64,000 bases of DNA from Nitrospirota bacterium (GCA_016213935.1 JACQZG010000015.1:19537-83536), one strand, 5' to 3'; positions 54,752 through 62,460 are shown, counted from the stretch's first letter. Notes: generated by a model from the letters alone, not told the origin. Numbers and translations: made by a program.

Positions 54752-55474
54752 ATGATAGCGATTATCGATTACGGGATGGGCAACCTGAGGAGCGTAGAAA
54801 AAGGTTTCCTGAAGGTCGGCATTGACGTCACTGTGACGAATAAATCCGACGTCGTTAAAAACGCGGACGCGGTAGTCCTCCCCGGCGTAGGGGCATTCAA
54901 AGACTGCATGAAGGAGTTGGAGAACCTCAGCCTAACAGAGGAGATCTCCCGCGCCATAAAAAGCGGCAAGCCGTACCTCGGCATATGCCTCGGATACCAG
55001 ATACTATTCAGCGAATCAGAGGAGTTCGGGAAATGCCGCGGGCTCGATGTTCTGAGAGGAAAAGTCATGAAGTTTGATTTTGGAGATCAACATGATATAG
55101 CTTTGTCATTCCCGCGAATGCGGGAATCCAGGGGAGAAAAACTGGATTCTCCGGTCAAGCCGGAGAATGACGTATTGAGGGGACAATCCCTCAAGGTCCC
55201 TCACATGGGATGGAATGAGATAAAGATTAAGAAGGGCGGCAACCCGTTGTTTAAGGATATCCCCGACGGGAGTTTCTTTTACTTTGTCCACTCGTATTAT
55301 GTGGCGCCTGAAGACAGCTCCATAATCGCGACAACCACGGATTACGGCATTGAGTTCGCCTCTTCGGTCTGGAAAGACAATGTCTACGCCGTGCAGTTTC
55401 ATCCCGAGAAGAGCCAGGCTCTCGGCCTCCGCCTGCTCAGGAACTTCGGTGATATTGTGAAAGAAGCTCGCTGA
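54752..55474 (+). CDS. hisH: Imidazole glycerol phosphate synthase glutaminase subunit
   Basis: 240 residues, against about 200 for normal HisH. It supplies ammonia to HisF in histidine synthesis. IIDYGMGNLRSVEKGF, VVLPGVGAFKDCM, nucleophile Cys in YLGICLGYQILF and His/Glu in VQFHPEKSQALGLRLL complete the glutaminase triad; KVPHMGWNEI and GSFFYFVHSYYV are HisH-specific. Between KFDF and KVPHMGW lie about 36 extra residues encoded mainly by a family A repeat (55105-55171). No other his gene is adjacent. It converges with folK, overlapping it by 38 nt. Confidence 0.95.
   Translation: MIAIIDYGMGNLRSVEKGFLKVGIDVTVTNKSDVVKNADAVVLPGVGAFKDCMKELENLSLTEEISRAIKSGKPYLGICLGYQILFSESEEFGKCRGLDVLRGKVMKFDFGDQHDIALSFPRMRESRGEKLDSPVKPENDVLRGQSLKVPHMGWNEIKIKKGGNPLFKDIPDGSFFYFVHSYYVAPEDSSIIATTTDYGIEFASSVWKDNVYAVQFHPEKSQALGLRLLRNFGDIVKEAR
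55105..55171. repeat. Family A repeat inside hisH
   Basis: GTCATTCCCGCG...GCGGGAATCCAG then CTGGATTCTCCGG...CCGGAGAATGAC, read in frame as SFPRMRESRGEKLDSPVKPE plus a few residues. The same repeat is intergenic at 595-697, 6664-6731, 48608-48676 and 49267-49345. Confidence 0.9.
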
Positions 55475-55901
55475 TGCTCTTCTTCAAAGCGGGATGAATG
55501 ATTTCAGGCGCTATTTCCGAAAGAGGCTTCAGAACGAACTCCCTTTCCGCCATATTCGGATGCGGGATTTCCATCTCAGGGGCTTTTATAACGAGTCCGT
55601 CATAAAGCAGAATATCAAGGTCTACTTCTCTTGGCCCCCACCGTTCCGCAGGGCGCCTTCCGATTTCAGCTTCTATCTTTTTAAGAAGGCCCAGCAATTT
55701 CTCAGGCTTTAATCCCGTCTCAATCTCTACAGCCATGTTGATGAACTTCGGCTGACTTGTCACTCCCCACGGCCCGGTCTCGATCATGGAGGAGCGCTTT
55801 GTGACTTTGACGCCATTATCCCTGAGAAGAGAAACAGCCTTCTCGCAATTCTCTTCCCTGTTGCCGAGGTTTGAGCCTATGCCGATGTATGCTGTGGACA
55901 T
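55437..55901 (-). CDS. folK: 2-amino-4-hydroxy-6-hydroxymethyldihydropteridine pyrophosphokinase
   Basis: 154 residues. HPPK transfers pyrophosphate from ATP to 6-hydroxymethyl-dihydropterin in folate synthesis. AYIGIGSNLGNREENCEKAV, SSMIETGPWGVTSQPKFINMAVEIET, RWGPREVDLDILLYDG (metal/ATP site) and IPHPNMAEREFVLKPLSEIAP are all present. It overlaps the 3' end of hisH on the opposite strand by 38 nt. Isolated from other fol genes here. Confidence 0.95.
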   Translation of the reverse strand: MSTAYIGIGSNLGNREENCEKAVSLLRDNGVKVTKRSSMIETGPWGVTSQPKFINMAVEIETGLKPEKLLGLLKKIEAEIGRRPAERWGPREVDLDILLYDGLVIKAPEMEIPHPNMAEREFVLKPLSEIAPEIIHPALKKSISELLSQYHRSS

Positions 55902-55951
55902 AAAATTACAGTGATTGAAAACTTTAAAAATAACAGAGGATGAATGCCTTT

Positions 55952-56072
55952 AAGACTCTACAATGCAACAAAAATATTAAATATCTTATCACTATCAGCG
56001 AGATATTTTAAAAAACTAATGTATATCACTAAAGACGACGGCATTGCCCAAAAGGTGTTGCAGTAGAGTCTT
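55952..56072. repeat. Possible small inverted-repeat element (MITE-like)
   Basis: AAGACTCTACAATGCAAC (55952-55969) is matched in inverted orientation by GTTGCAGTAGAGTCTT (56057-56072), bounding about 121 nt of A+T-rich DNA with no ORF, between folK and dapL. No clear target duplication is visible. Confidence 0.4.
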
Positions 56073-56094
56073 TCTTGTAAACATGGTTGTATTC

Positions 56095-57270
56095 TTAAAT
56101 TGCCTTTTTTATCCTCTCCACCGCCTCTTTAATCCGCTTTACCGAAGCTGTGAGTGCAAAGCGGATGTAGCCTTCGCCCGGAGCACCGAAGCCGTTGCCG
56201 GGGGTGCCGAGTACGCCTGCGTCGTTGAGCAGGTGAGCGACAAATTCAGAAGATGTAAAACCTTTCGGCACTTTTGCCCAGAGATAAAAAGTTGCCTGCG
56301 GTTTTTGAACCTCCATCCCTATCTTTTTCAAACCGTTATACAGGACATCTCTTCTCTGCTGAAAAGTGTCGCGGATCTTTTTCAGAACAGTGTCGTCTGT
56401 ATTTAACGCTTCTATGCCCGCCTCCTGAACAGCCTGAAATATGCCTGAGTCAAGGTTTGACTTTATCTTCCCGAGCCCCGCGATTATTTTTGCATTTCCA
56501 GCGGCAAAACCTATCCTCCAGCCGGTCATGTTGTATGTTTTTGAAAGGGAATGAAATTCAATCCCCACCTCTTTAGCTCCCGGCAACTGGAGAAAGCTTA
56601 AAGGCTTCTTCCCGTCGTAGTATATCTCTGAATAAGCGGCATCATGACATACGATAATGTTGTGCTTTGCGGCAAAATCTATCACCTCTTTATAAAAACC
56701 TCTTCCCGCGCATGCAGACGTCGGGTTGTTAGGATAATTTATAAAGATGAGCTTTGCTTTTTTCAGGACATCTTTTGGTATCGCCTTGAGGTCAGGCAGA
56801 TATTTGTTCTTCTCAATGAGCGGCATGATGTGGCTCTTCCCGCCTGCAAATAGCGTGGCAACAGGATAGACAGGATATCCGGGCGAAGGCACAAGCACAA
56901 CATCTCCGGGATTGATGAACGCGAGCGGAATATGGCCGATACCCTCTTTTGAACCTATGAGAGAGACCACTTCTGTTTTGGGGTCGAGCTTAACATTGAA
57001 CCTTTTCTTGTACCAATCAGCAACCGCCTGCCTGAACGATAGCATCCCGGCATATGACGGATAACGGTGATGTTCAGGATTCTCAACAGCCTTCTTCATC
57101 CTCTGAACAATATGCTTTGGCGTAGGAATGTCAGGGTCGCCTATGCTCAGGTCTATAAGGTCAACGCCTTTCTTAAGCGCATCCTGTTTCATCTCATCTA
57201 TGGCTGCAAAGAGATACGGCGGCAGTTTTTTTACTCTGTCAGCAAGTTCAGCGGAAACCTTTTTACTCAC
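56095..57270 (-). CDS. dapL: LL-diaminopimelate aminotransferase
   Basis: 391-residue class I PLP aminotransferase that makes LL-diaminopimelate from tetrahydrodipicolinate in one step. ADRVKKLPPYLFAAIDEMKQ, DLSIGDPDIPTPKHIV, GSKEGIGHIPLAFINPGDVVLVPSPGYPVY, FINYPNNPTSACA, CHDAAYSEIYYDGKKPLSFLQ and PLP Lys in FHSLSKTYNMTGWRIGFAAGN. The KEGIGH and SFLQ segments are typical of DapL. GTG 57270 is preceded by GGGAGG. Implies the aminotransferase variant of lysine/peptidoglycan precursor synthesis. Confidence 0.92.
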   Translation of the reverse strand: MSKKVSAELADRVKKLPPYLFAAIDEMKQDALKKGVDLIDLSIGDPDIPTPKHIVQRMKKAVENPEHHRYPSYAGMLSFRQAVADWYKKRFNVKLDPKTEVVSLIGSKEGIGHIPLAFINPGDVVLVPSPGYPVYPVATLFAGGKSHIMPLIEKNKYLPDLKAIPKDVLKKAKLIFINYPNNPTSACAGRGFYKEVIDFAAKHNIIVCHDAAYSEIYYDGKKPLSFLQLPGAKEVGIEFHSLSKTYNMTGWRIGFAAGNAKIIAGLGKIKSNLDSGIFQAVQEAGIEALNTDDTVLKKIRDTFQQRRDVLYNGLKKIGMEVQKPQATFYLWAKVPKGFTSSEFVAHLLNDAGVLGTPGNGFGAPGEGYIRFALTASVKRIKEAVERIKKAI

Positions 57271-57427
57271 TTCGATCCTCCCGGGGAATTTGATAGTTCT
57301 AAAAGTCGTTTATTATAAGGAGATTGAATATGATATTGCAAAAAAGATTGTATAGAAATTTACTGACCCAGTAAGCATAATTTAATTTGCCGTATATCAT
57401 TGATGAGTTAACATCCATATGAATAAC

Positions 57428-57481
57428 GCCCCTAGGCTTTGCCTTTACCCCTCTTAAGATAAGAGGGGGTAAAGGGGAGTT
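57428..57481. repeat. Family B repeat (intergenic copy)
   Basis: GCCCCTAGGC...TTACCCCTCTTAAGATAAGAGGGGGTAAAGGGG: palindrome with a 7-bp CCCTCTT/AAGAGGG core and outer CCTTTACCCC/GGGGTAAAGG arms. The longest intergenic relative of the coding copies. Confidence 0.8.
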
Positions 57482-57662
57482 ATAATTTTTTATCGGGATT
57501 AAGGAAGATTTTACAATTTCATTTCGAACCTGACAAACCATATTTTGTGATTGTATTTTCCTATTTATACAACTATACTTTTTTTATTCCAGCAAATAAA
57601 GCTGGCTATCTACTAATCGCTATATTTAAAAATGAATAATATTCCAATATGTACACAATTAG

Positions 57663-57691
57663 TTGCATATTGCTATGCCAATCGATATAAT
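57663..57691 (+). promoter_or_regulatory. Promoter of the toxin-antitoxin operon
   Basis: TTGCAT (57663-57668), 17-nt spacer, perfect TATAAT (57686-57691). The near-palindrome AATATTTAAAAATATT (57689-57704) overlaps its end and could be the antitoxin operator. CGGAGG at 57705-57710 serves ATG 57718. Confidence 0.65.
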
Positions 57692-57717
57692 ATTTAAAAA
57701 TATTCGGAGGTATTAAA

Positions 57718-57936
57718 ATGGCTACGGCTGTAAGAATATCAGAAAAATTAGTGAAGGAAGCAAAAAAATATAGTCATGTTGATCATCGTTCCATAACAGG
57801 CCAGATAGAGCATTGGGCCAAAATCGGCAAATGCGCTGAAGACAACCCGGATTTGACATACAATCTTATCAAAGAAATACTTATCGGGCTGCAGGAATTG
57901 GAACAAGGCGAGCGGTCGGAATACAAATTCGGATAA
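57718..57936 (+). CDS. ParD-like antitoxin
   Basis: 72 residues. TAVRISEKLVKEAKKYSHVDHRSITGQIEHWAKIG is the ParD-like antitoxin pattern (ribbon-helix-helix type N-terminus), followed by an acidic C-terminal tail for toxin binding. Good SD (CGGAGG). It precedes a RelE/ParE-type toxin by 3 nt; the pair forms a type II module. The operon is probably autorepressed through the A+T palindrome near the -10. Confidence 0.85.
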   Translation: MATAVRISEKLVKEAKKYSHVDHRSITGQIEHWAKIGKCAEDNPDLTYNLIKEILIGLQELEQGERSEYKFG

Positions 57937-57939
57937 ACA

Positions 57940-58221
57940 ATGAGAATCTATCAATCCAGAACTTTTGAAAACAAAGTCAAAAAGTTATCAAAACACGAAA
58001 AAGAATTACTGGATGAAGAAATTAGAAAGATAGCTGAAAATCCTTTGATCGGGGAAGAAAAGAAGGGAGACCTCAAGGCAGTCTATGTTCATAAGTTCAA
58101 AATAAAATCTCTTCAGTATCTTCTTTCATACAGAATGATTAAATCGGACATAGAATTAATCATGATTGGCCCGCATGAAAATTATTACAAAGAACTTAAG
58201 AGCTATTTAAAACGAAGATAA
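57940..58221 (+). CDS. RelE/ParE-family toxin
   Basis: 93 residues. RIYQSRTFENKVKKLSKHEKELLDEEIRKIAENPLIGEEKKGDLKAVYVHKFKIKSLQYLLSYRM-type sequence is that of the RelE/ParE fold: helical hairpin, then basic strands with K/R-rich surface (KFKIKSLQYLLSYR) and C-terminal MIGPHENYYKELKSYL. It either cleaves mRNA at the ribosome or inhibits gyrase; the sequence does not decide. Starts 3 nt after the antitoxin stop. Confidence 0.87.
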   Translation: MRIYQSRTFENKVKKLSKHEKELLDEEIRKIAENPLIGEEKKGDLKAVYVHKFKIKSLQYLLSYRMIKSDIELIMIGPHENYYKELKSYLKRR

Positions 58222-58232
58222 AAGCGGGGCTG

Positions 58233-59225
58233 TTAACCGAAATATTGGATGATATACTTCAATGCCAAAAACAGGATTATCGCGCCAAGCATTAATTTGA
58301 TGAATTTCTGCGGCATGAACTTCTGACATCTTGCGCCTAAATACATTCCTGCAAATCCGCCGATACCGAAGAGAATCCCCAGCATCCAGTCCGGCGATGT
58401 GGAGAGGCCTGCTGTTGCAGGCATGATGCTGTAGAGAGCAACACCTGCAATAGATGTTAAGAATGTCCCCATCAGCGCGGCTCCTGCCACTGTATAAACA
58501 GGCAGGTGAAAGACCGCCACGCAGAACGGCGCGATGATAGCACCTCCGCCGATACCGTATGTCCCGCCTATGATACCGACAATAAACGCAAGGAGAAACA
58601 TCGCGGGCGTGCTGAAAGAAAATCGTTCGCCCCAGAATTCGTATTCAACTCTTGAAAGAGTGAACGAAACCGTCTTTACAACCGCCTCTTTCGGAAGGCC
58701 GGATGCGATGCGCGCGTTCTGTTCTTTCTTAAGCTCCTCAGCCCTCTGCCTGAATTTATCCTCCAGCGCCTTCATTTGTTCTTTTCTTAATCCCCTCTCG
58801 CCCCCTTTTATTAAAGGGGGGATTATTTCATAAAAAAGCTTTACGCCTATATAGAAGAGAACAGAGCCGACAAAAAGTTTGAACGCCTTCGGGTCAGGCA
58901 GATAAAGAATACGCAGATAATAACCTATGAATACACCCGGCAAAGTCCCGGCAATCACCACCCATGTCAGAGGCCATGCCATTCGCCCTTCCTTTATATA
59001 ACGGTAGACGCCGCTCGGGATCGCGACAATATTAAAGACAAAGTTGGTCGCGCTTACTGAGGGGCTGGTGTAGTTAAGATAACTCATCTGAAACGGCAGG
59101 AGGAGAAACGCGCCCGAGACCCCGCCCATGGAGGTGAAGAACGAGACCGCGAACGCGACAAGAGGCGGAATGAATATATATGTCTCAACGCCTGAGACCG
59201 GAAAAAGAAATTTCAATATCTCCAA
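58233..59225 (-). CDS. TauE/SafE family sulfite/sulfonate exporter-like permease
   Basis: 330 residues, eight predicted helices in two homologous halves: FAVSFFTSMGGVSGAFLLLPF (half 1) and FIVGIIGGTYGIGGGAIIAPFC (half 2) carry the Gly-rich family repeat. A long cytosolic loop (about residues 138-200) separates them; its start, EIIPPLIKGGERGL, is encoded by a family B repeat (58788-58830). TauE/SafE proteins move sulfite, sulfoacetate or similar anions; the substrate here is unknown. Starts with TTG 59225 right after the upstream stop, SD GGAGGAG. Confidence 0.9.
   Translation of the reverse strand: MEILKFLFPVSGVETYIFIPPLVAFAVSFFTSMGGVSGAFLLLPFQMSYLNYTSPSVSATNFVFNIVAIPSGVYRYIKEGRMAWPLTWVVIAGTLPGVFIGYYLRILYLPDPKAFKLFVGSVLFYIGVKLFYEIIPPLIKGGERGLRKEQMKALEDKFRQRAEELKKEQNARIASGLPKEAVVKTVSFTLSRVEYEFWGERFSFSTPAMFLLAFIVGIIGGTYGIGGGAIIAPFCVAVFHLPVYTVAGAALMGTFLTSIAGVALYSIMPATAGLSTSPDWMLGILFGIGGFAGMYLGARCQKFMPQKFIKLMLGAIILFLALKYIIQYFG
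58788..58830. repeat. Family B repeat inside the TauE/SafE gene
   Basis: On the coding (-) strand ATAATCCCCCCTTTTAATAA is followed by AGGGGGCGAGAGGGGATTA; it is translated IIPPLIKGGERGL within the inter-half loop. Confidence 0.8.
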
Positions 59226-59639
59226 TTACTCCTCCCATCCTGAAACTGAAGACCTCTCCCTCTTCTTCTGAGATTGTTTATGCTTATCCTGAAGCATCTT
59301 CTCTTTCGCACGCCTGGAGCGTTTCCGCTTCTGCCGCCTTATCTTTTCAATGCGCTGCTCCTCTTCGCTCTCCTCTTTCTTTAAGAGCCTCTCTATCTTT
59401 TTATAAAGGAGCACGCGGCCGTGATAACGGTTAAGCCCCTGCGTCCTGTGACTGCCGCATTTTACCTCAACGCCTGTGGGCATGTGCTTGAGATAGACGC
59501 ATGTCGAGACCTTGTTTACATTCTGGCCGCCCTTGCCCTGCGAGCGGATAAACTTCTCCTCAATATCTTTCTCGCGGATTCCAAGCCTCTCAAGCTTATC
59601 CCTGAGCGCCTTCTCTTTCTCGATGCCTACAGGAAACAT
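59226..59639 (-). CDS. Release-factor-like GGQ protein (ArfB-related)
   Basis: 137 residues from ATG 59639 (AAGGA upstream; TTG 59645 is an alternative). It contains the RF-1 catalytic core: IEEKFIRSQGKGGQNVNKVSTCVYLKHMPTGVEVKCGSHRTQGLNR-type sequence with the GGQ peptidyl-tRNA hydrolysis loop. There is no codon-recognition domain; a highly basic C-terminal tail (about 95-130) fits ribosome binding as in ArfB/YaeJ rescue factors. It likely frees peptidyl-tRNA on stalled ribosomes. Translationally adjacent to the permease gene. Confidence 0.87.
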   Translation of the reverse strand: MFPVGIEKEKALRDKLERLGIREKDIEEKFIRSQGKGGQNVNKVSTCVYLKHMPTGVEVKCGSHRTQGLNRYHGRVLLYKKIERLLKKEESEEEQRIEKIRRQKRKRSRRAKEKMLQDKHKQSQKKRERSSVSGWEE

Positions 59640-59723
59640 TATCAAATCCTTTTTATAAACCTTTAAAAGCCGTTTGGTTTAGACGAAAGCCTTATTCTAA
59701 CGCCTTAAATAAAAATGATTATA

Positions 59724-59801
59724 CATCTTTATAAGATGATTGTGAACCATAGATTTTTCGCCTCTTCCTTAATTGACAAGAAGAGGCGATTCCAGTAAAA
59801 T
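59724..59801 (+). promoter_or_regulatory. Promoter and inverted repeats for the cytochrome-NrfCD operon
   Basis: -35 TTGACA (59773-59778), 17-nt spacer, -10 TAAAAT (59796-59801). An 8-bp inverted repeat CGCCTCTT (59759-59766)/AAGAGGCG (59781-59788) straddles the -35, and a second palindrome CATCTT-TAT-AAGATG lies at 59724-59738. Both could be regulator sites. Confidence 0.7.
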
Positions 59802-59831
59802 AGCATAATTTTTTTAGGGGGATAAAATATT

Positions 59832-60323
59832 ATGAGCCATGCCTGGAGACCTTTATTCGTAGTGATCGGCCTTCTCGCAGTCGTCTTTATCGGGAGGGCT
59901 GTCTTTGTCCCCTCTGACTTCTCGGCGAAAAACGGTGACTACAAGTATCAGTGGCACCGTGAGGGGAATGAGGATGATTGGAAGAATTTCAAAGTAAAGT
60001 ACAAAGGCGGTAAAGAGTACTGCGGCGAATGCCATGATGACGAGTTCACCTGGATATCCGCGTCAAAGCATGCCAATGTCCAGTGCGAGAACTGCCACGG
60101 GCCGGCGCTGGGGCATCCGGAAGAAGGGCCTGAGAAGCTTGCCATAGACAGGAGCAGGGACCTCTGCCTCAGATGCCACGCGAAACTGCCTTACAGACCA
60201 ACAACCTATAATGAGCTGCCCAGTGGACCTATCCGGCTGGCGATGCAGGACCCGGATGAGCACAATACCGACGTAGAGTGCGTTGAATGCCATGATGTCC
60301 ACAAGGCAGATTTCAAGGAATAA
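59832..60323 (+). CDS. Membrane-anchored tetrahaem cytochrome c
   Basis: 163 residues. One N-terminal helix (FVVIGLLAVVFIGRAVFV, about 7-26) anchors it with the rest in the periplasm. Four CxxCH haem sites: CGECH (64-68), CENCH (85-89), CLRCH (112-116) and CVECH (150-154). The first gene of a cytochrome c/ferredoxin/NrfD operon, the position of DsrJ in dsrJOP or of QrcA/NrfB-like carriers. It likely passes electrons between the periplasmic pool and the Fe-S partner. Strong SD (AGGGGG). Confidence 0.9.
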   Translation: MSHAWRPLFVVIGLLAVVFIGRAVFVPSDFSAKNGDYKYQWHREGNEDDWKNFKVKYKGGKEYCGECHDDEFTWISASKHANVQCENCHGPALGHPEEGPEKLAIDRSRDLCLRCHAKLPYRPTTYNELPSGPIRLAMQDPDEHNTDVECVECHDVHKADFKE

Positions 60324-60336
60324 GGGAGGGGACGGC

Positions 60337-61116
60337 GTGAAACAGTCAAGAAGAGACATATTAAAATTAGGTGCCATAACAATCGCCGGCGCCGTGATTC
60401 CTTTAAGCGCGTTCGAACTCCTCACCCCTGAGGCGCTCGCTTCGACAAAGAAGCACGGGGCCGGAAAGAGATGGGGTTTTGTGGTAAATGCGACAAAGTG
60501 CGTGGGCTGCGGCATGTGCGTAAAGGCGTGCAAGACAGAGAACGAGGTGCCCTTTGACGTAAATGTATCAAGGACCTGGGTCGAGAGATATGTCCAGCTC
60601 AAGGACGGAGAAGTGATAATAGATTCCCCAAAGGAAGCAAGAAACGGATTCATAAAGAACGACCCGCAGGGAAGGCAGGTAAAGGAAGAGGATATCGCAA
60701 AAGGCTTCTTTGTGCCCAAGCTCTGCAACCAGTGCGAAAAACCTTCATGCGTGCAGGTCTGCCCTGTCGGCGCTACATACAGGACAGAGGACGGAGTGGT
60801 GCTTGTTGACAGGACATGGTGCATAGGATGCGCATACTGCGTGCAGAACTGCCCGTACGGAGCGAGGTTCATACACCCTGACCCAAAGGTCAATGTCGCA
60901 GAGAAATGCACCTTCTGCTACCACAGGATAACAAAGGGCCTCAACTCCGCGTGCTCAGACGCGTGCGCGTTCGGGGCGAGAAAGATAGGCGACATCAACG
61001 ACCCTGAGAGCGAAGTTCACAAGCTGATTACGAACAACAGGGTCATGGTACTTAAACCAGAATACGGCAACGAGCCTATGGTATTTTACATAGGCCTTGA
61101 CCATATAGTGAGGTGA
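60337..61116 (+). CDS. Tat-exported 4x[4Fe-4S] ferredoxin subunit (NrfC/DsrO-like)
   Basis: 259 residues from GTG 60337, preceded by GGGAGG. The start is fixed by the Tat signal QSRRDILKLGAITIAGAVI; the upstream in-frame ATG lies in the cytochrome gene. Four cysteine groups: CVGCGMCVKAC, CNQCEKPSCVQVCPVGA, CIGCAYCVQNCPYGA and CTFCYHRITKGLNSACSDAC, enough for four cubane clusters. It is the electron-wiring subunit between the cytochrome and the NrfD membrane protein. No catalytic molybdopterin or nitrite reductase subunit is adjacent. Confidence 0.93.
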   Translation: MKQSRRDILKLGAITIAGAVIPLSAFELLTPEALASTKKHGAGKRWGFVVNATKCVGCGMCVKACKTENEVPFDVNVSRTWVERYVQLKDGEVIIDSPKEARNGFIKNDPQGRQVKEEDIAKGFFVPKLCNQCEKPSCVQVCPVGATYRTEDGVVLVDRTWCIGCAYCVQNCPYGARFIHPDPKVNVAEKCTFCYHRITKGLNSACSDACAFGARKIGDINDPESEVHKLITNNRVMVLKPEYGNEPMVFYIGLDHIVR

Positions 61117-61123
61117 TCTGACA

Positions 61124-62314
61124 ATGGTAGAACACATACAGCATGCACACGGAGAGATCTGGACAATAAAAGAGCTTTTCACTTATCCGAATGAGTTTAT
61201 CTACTGGACCATTCATATCGCCATATATCCTTATATAACAGGGCTTGTCGCGGGAGCATTCGTCCTCTCGTCTTTTTATCACGTCTTCGGGATGAATGAA
61301 CTGAAGCCTGTCGCGAAATTCTCGCTCGTATTTTCGCTCGCCCTGCTGATAATCGCGCCCACGCCCCTGCTCTTTCACCTCACCCAGCCGCAGAGAAACC
61401 ATGAGATGATACTCACGCCCCACTTTTATTCGGCAATCGCATCGTTCACCGTTGTTTACATGACATACATGTTCATTGTCCTTGCTGAGATATGGTTTGC
61501 ATACAGGGCCTTCATCGTAGCGCAGGCGCAGTCTGCAAAGGGGATAATGGGGCTTCTTTACAAAGCGATGACGCTCGGCGCTTATGACCTGAGCGAAAAG
61601 GCGCGCCATACTGACCATAAGATGATAACGATACTCGCGGCTGTAGGCATACCGAGCGCGGGCGTGCTTCACGGCTATGTCGGGTTCATATTCGGCTCGG
61701 TCAAGGCTGTTCCGTTCTGGAAGACCCCTCTTATGCCATTCATCTTCCTCATGTCAGCCGTCATATCCGGCGTCGCCCTCTGCATAGCGACTTATGTCAT
61801 TGCCTCAAAACTCTCAAAGAGAGATATCAAGCTTGATGCGGTACAGGCGATGGGCGGGCTTTTGAAATGGTTCATCATCATAGCCTTCCTGCTCGAGGCG
61901 GTTGACGTGATATTCCACGGCTACCTTGCCGAAGAGTTCTGGCCGATGCTGAGCATTGTTATCTTCGACAAACTCTTCGTCAAGATGTTTGTCCTTCAGT
62001 GGGGATGCGGCATGATACTTCCCCTTATTCTCCTTCTCCTTCCGAGGCTTACTGTTACGAGGGCGTTTATCTCTTCTCTGCTTGTCATCATAGGCGTCTT
62101 CATGATGAGGATGAACGTCATACAGGGCGGCGGACAGGGGCTTTCAAAGAGCCTCTCAGGCTTCATGACATACAAGCTGCCGATAATCCCGACCTCTTTT
62201 GAGACATTCAGGGAGGGCTTCTTTGCGGCGGTGCTTCTCCTTTCAGCGCCCTTCATACTGCTCTGGATATTCAACAAAGTATTGCCGGTATTCCAGTCAT
62301 CGGAAGACCATTAA
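61124..62314 (+). CDS. NrfD/DsrP-type integral membrane quinone-interacting subunit
   Basis: 396 residues, about ten predicted helices. YWTIHIAIYPYITGLVAGAFVLSSFYHVFGM starts the NrfD fold; FHLTQPQRNHEMILTPHFYSAIASF, GVLHGYVGFIFGSVKAVPFW and FLEAVD-like LLEAVDVIFHGYLAEEFWP follow. Such proteins exchange electrons and perhaps protons with menaquinone. It starts 7 nt after the ferredoxin gene. The three-gene order matches dsrJ-dsrO-dsrP, although dsrM and dsrK are absent from the window, so an independent module is equally likely. A strong terminator follows. Confidence 0.92.
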   Translation: MVEHIQHAHGEIWTIKELFTYPNEFIYWTIHIAIYPYITGLVAGAFVLSSFYHVFGMNELKPVAKFSLVFSLALLIIAPTPLLFHLTQPQRNHEMILTPHFYSAIASFTVVYMTYMFIVLAEIWFAYRAFIVAQAQSAKGIMGLLYKAMTLGAYDLSEKARHTDHKMITILAAVGIPSAGVLHGYVGFIFGSVKAVPFWKTPLMPFIFLMSAVISGVALCIATYVIASKLSKRDIKLDAVQAMGGLLKWFIIIAFLLEAVDVIFHGYLAEEFWPMLSIVIFDKLFVKMFVLQWGCGMILPLILLLLPRLTVTRAFISSLLVIIGVFMMRMNVIQGGGQGLSKSLSGFMTYKLPIIPTSFETFREGFFAAVLLLSAPFILLWIFNKVLPVFQSSEDH

Positions 62315-62334
62315 AAGTTTTTTTGCATAACACC

Positions 62335-62369
62335 AAAAGGCGTCCCGAAATTTCGGGACGCCTTTTTTT
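62335..62369 (+). terminator. Rho-independent terminator
   Basis: AAAGGCGTCCCGAAA with its exact complement TTTCGGGACGCCTTT, then TTTTATT: a 15-bp perfect stem and T-run 20 nt after the NrfD stop. Confidence 0.93.
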
Positions 62370-62387
62370 ATTCTTCCATTATGCCTG

Positions 62388-62460
62388 GTCATTCCGGCTT
62401 GCCTGCCTGTCCGGTAGGCAGGTCCAGTATCTGCTTGCAGTCAGAAAGCCGGTACGACTT
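62388..62460. repeat. Degenerate family A repeat with nested family C palindrome
   Basis: GGTCATTCCGGCTT, then a 21-nt palindrome (62402-62422) that is the exact reverse complement of the one at 2678-2698, then TCCAGTATCTGC...AGAAAGCCGG. A repeat inside a repeat. Confidence 0.7.

Larger units (their letters stand above)
57271..57717. other. A+T-rich intergenic region with repeat and TA promoter
   Basis: 447 nt between dapL and the toxin-antitoxin pair. It holds a family B repeat (57428-57481) and the antitoxin promoter (57663-57691). Nothing else is recognisable; the last 150 nt are strongly A+T-rich. Confidence 0.6.
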
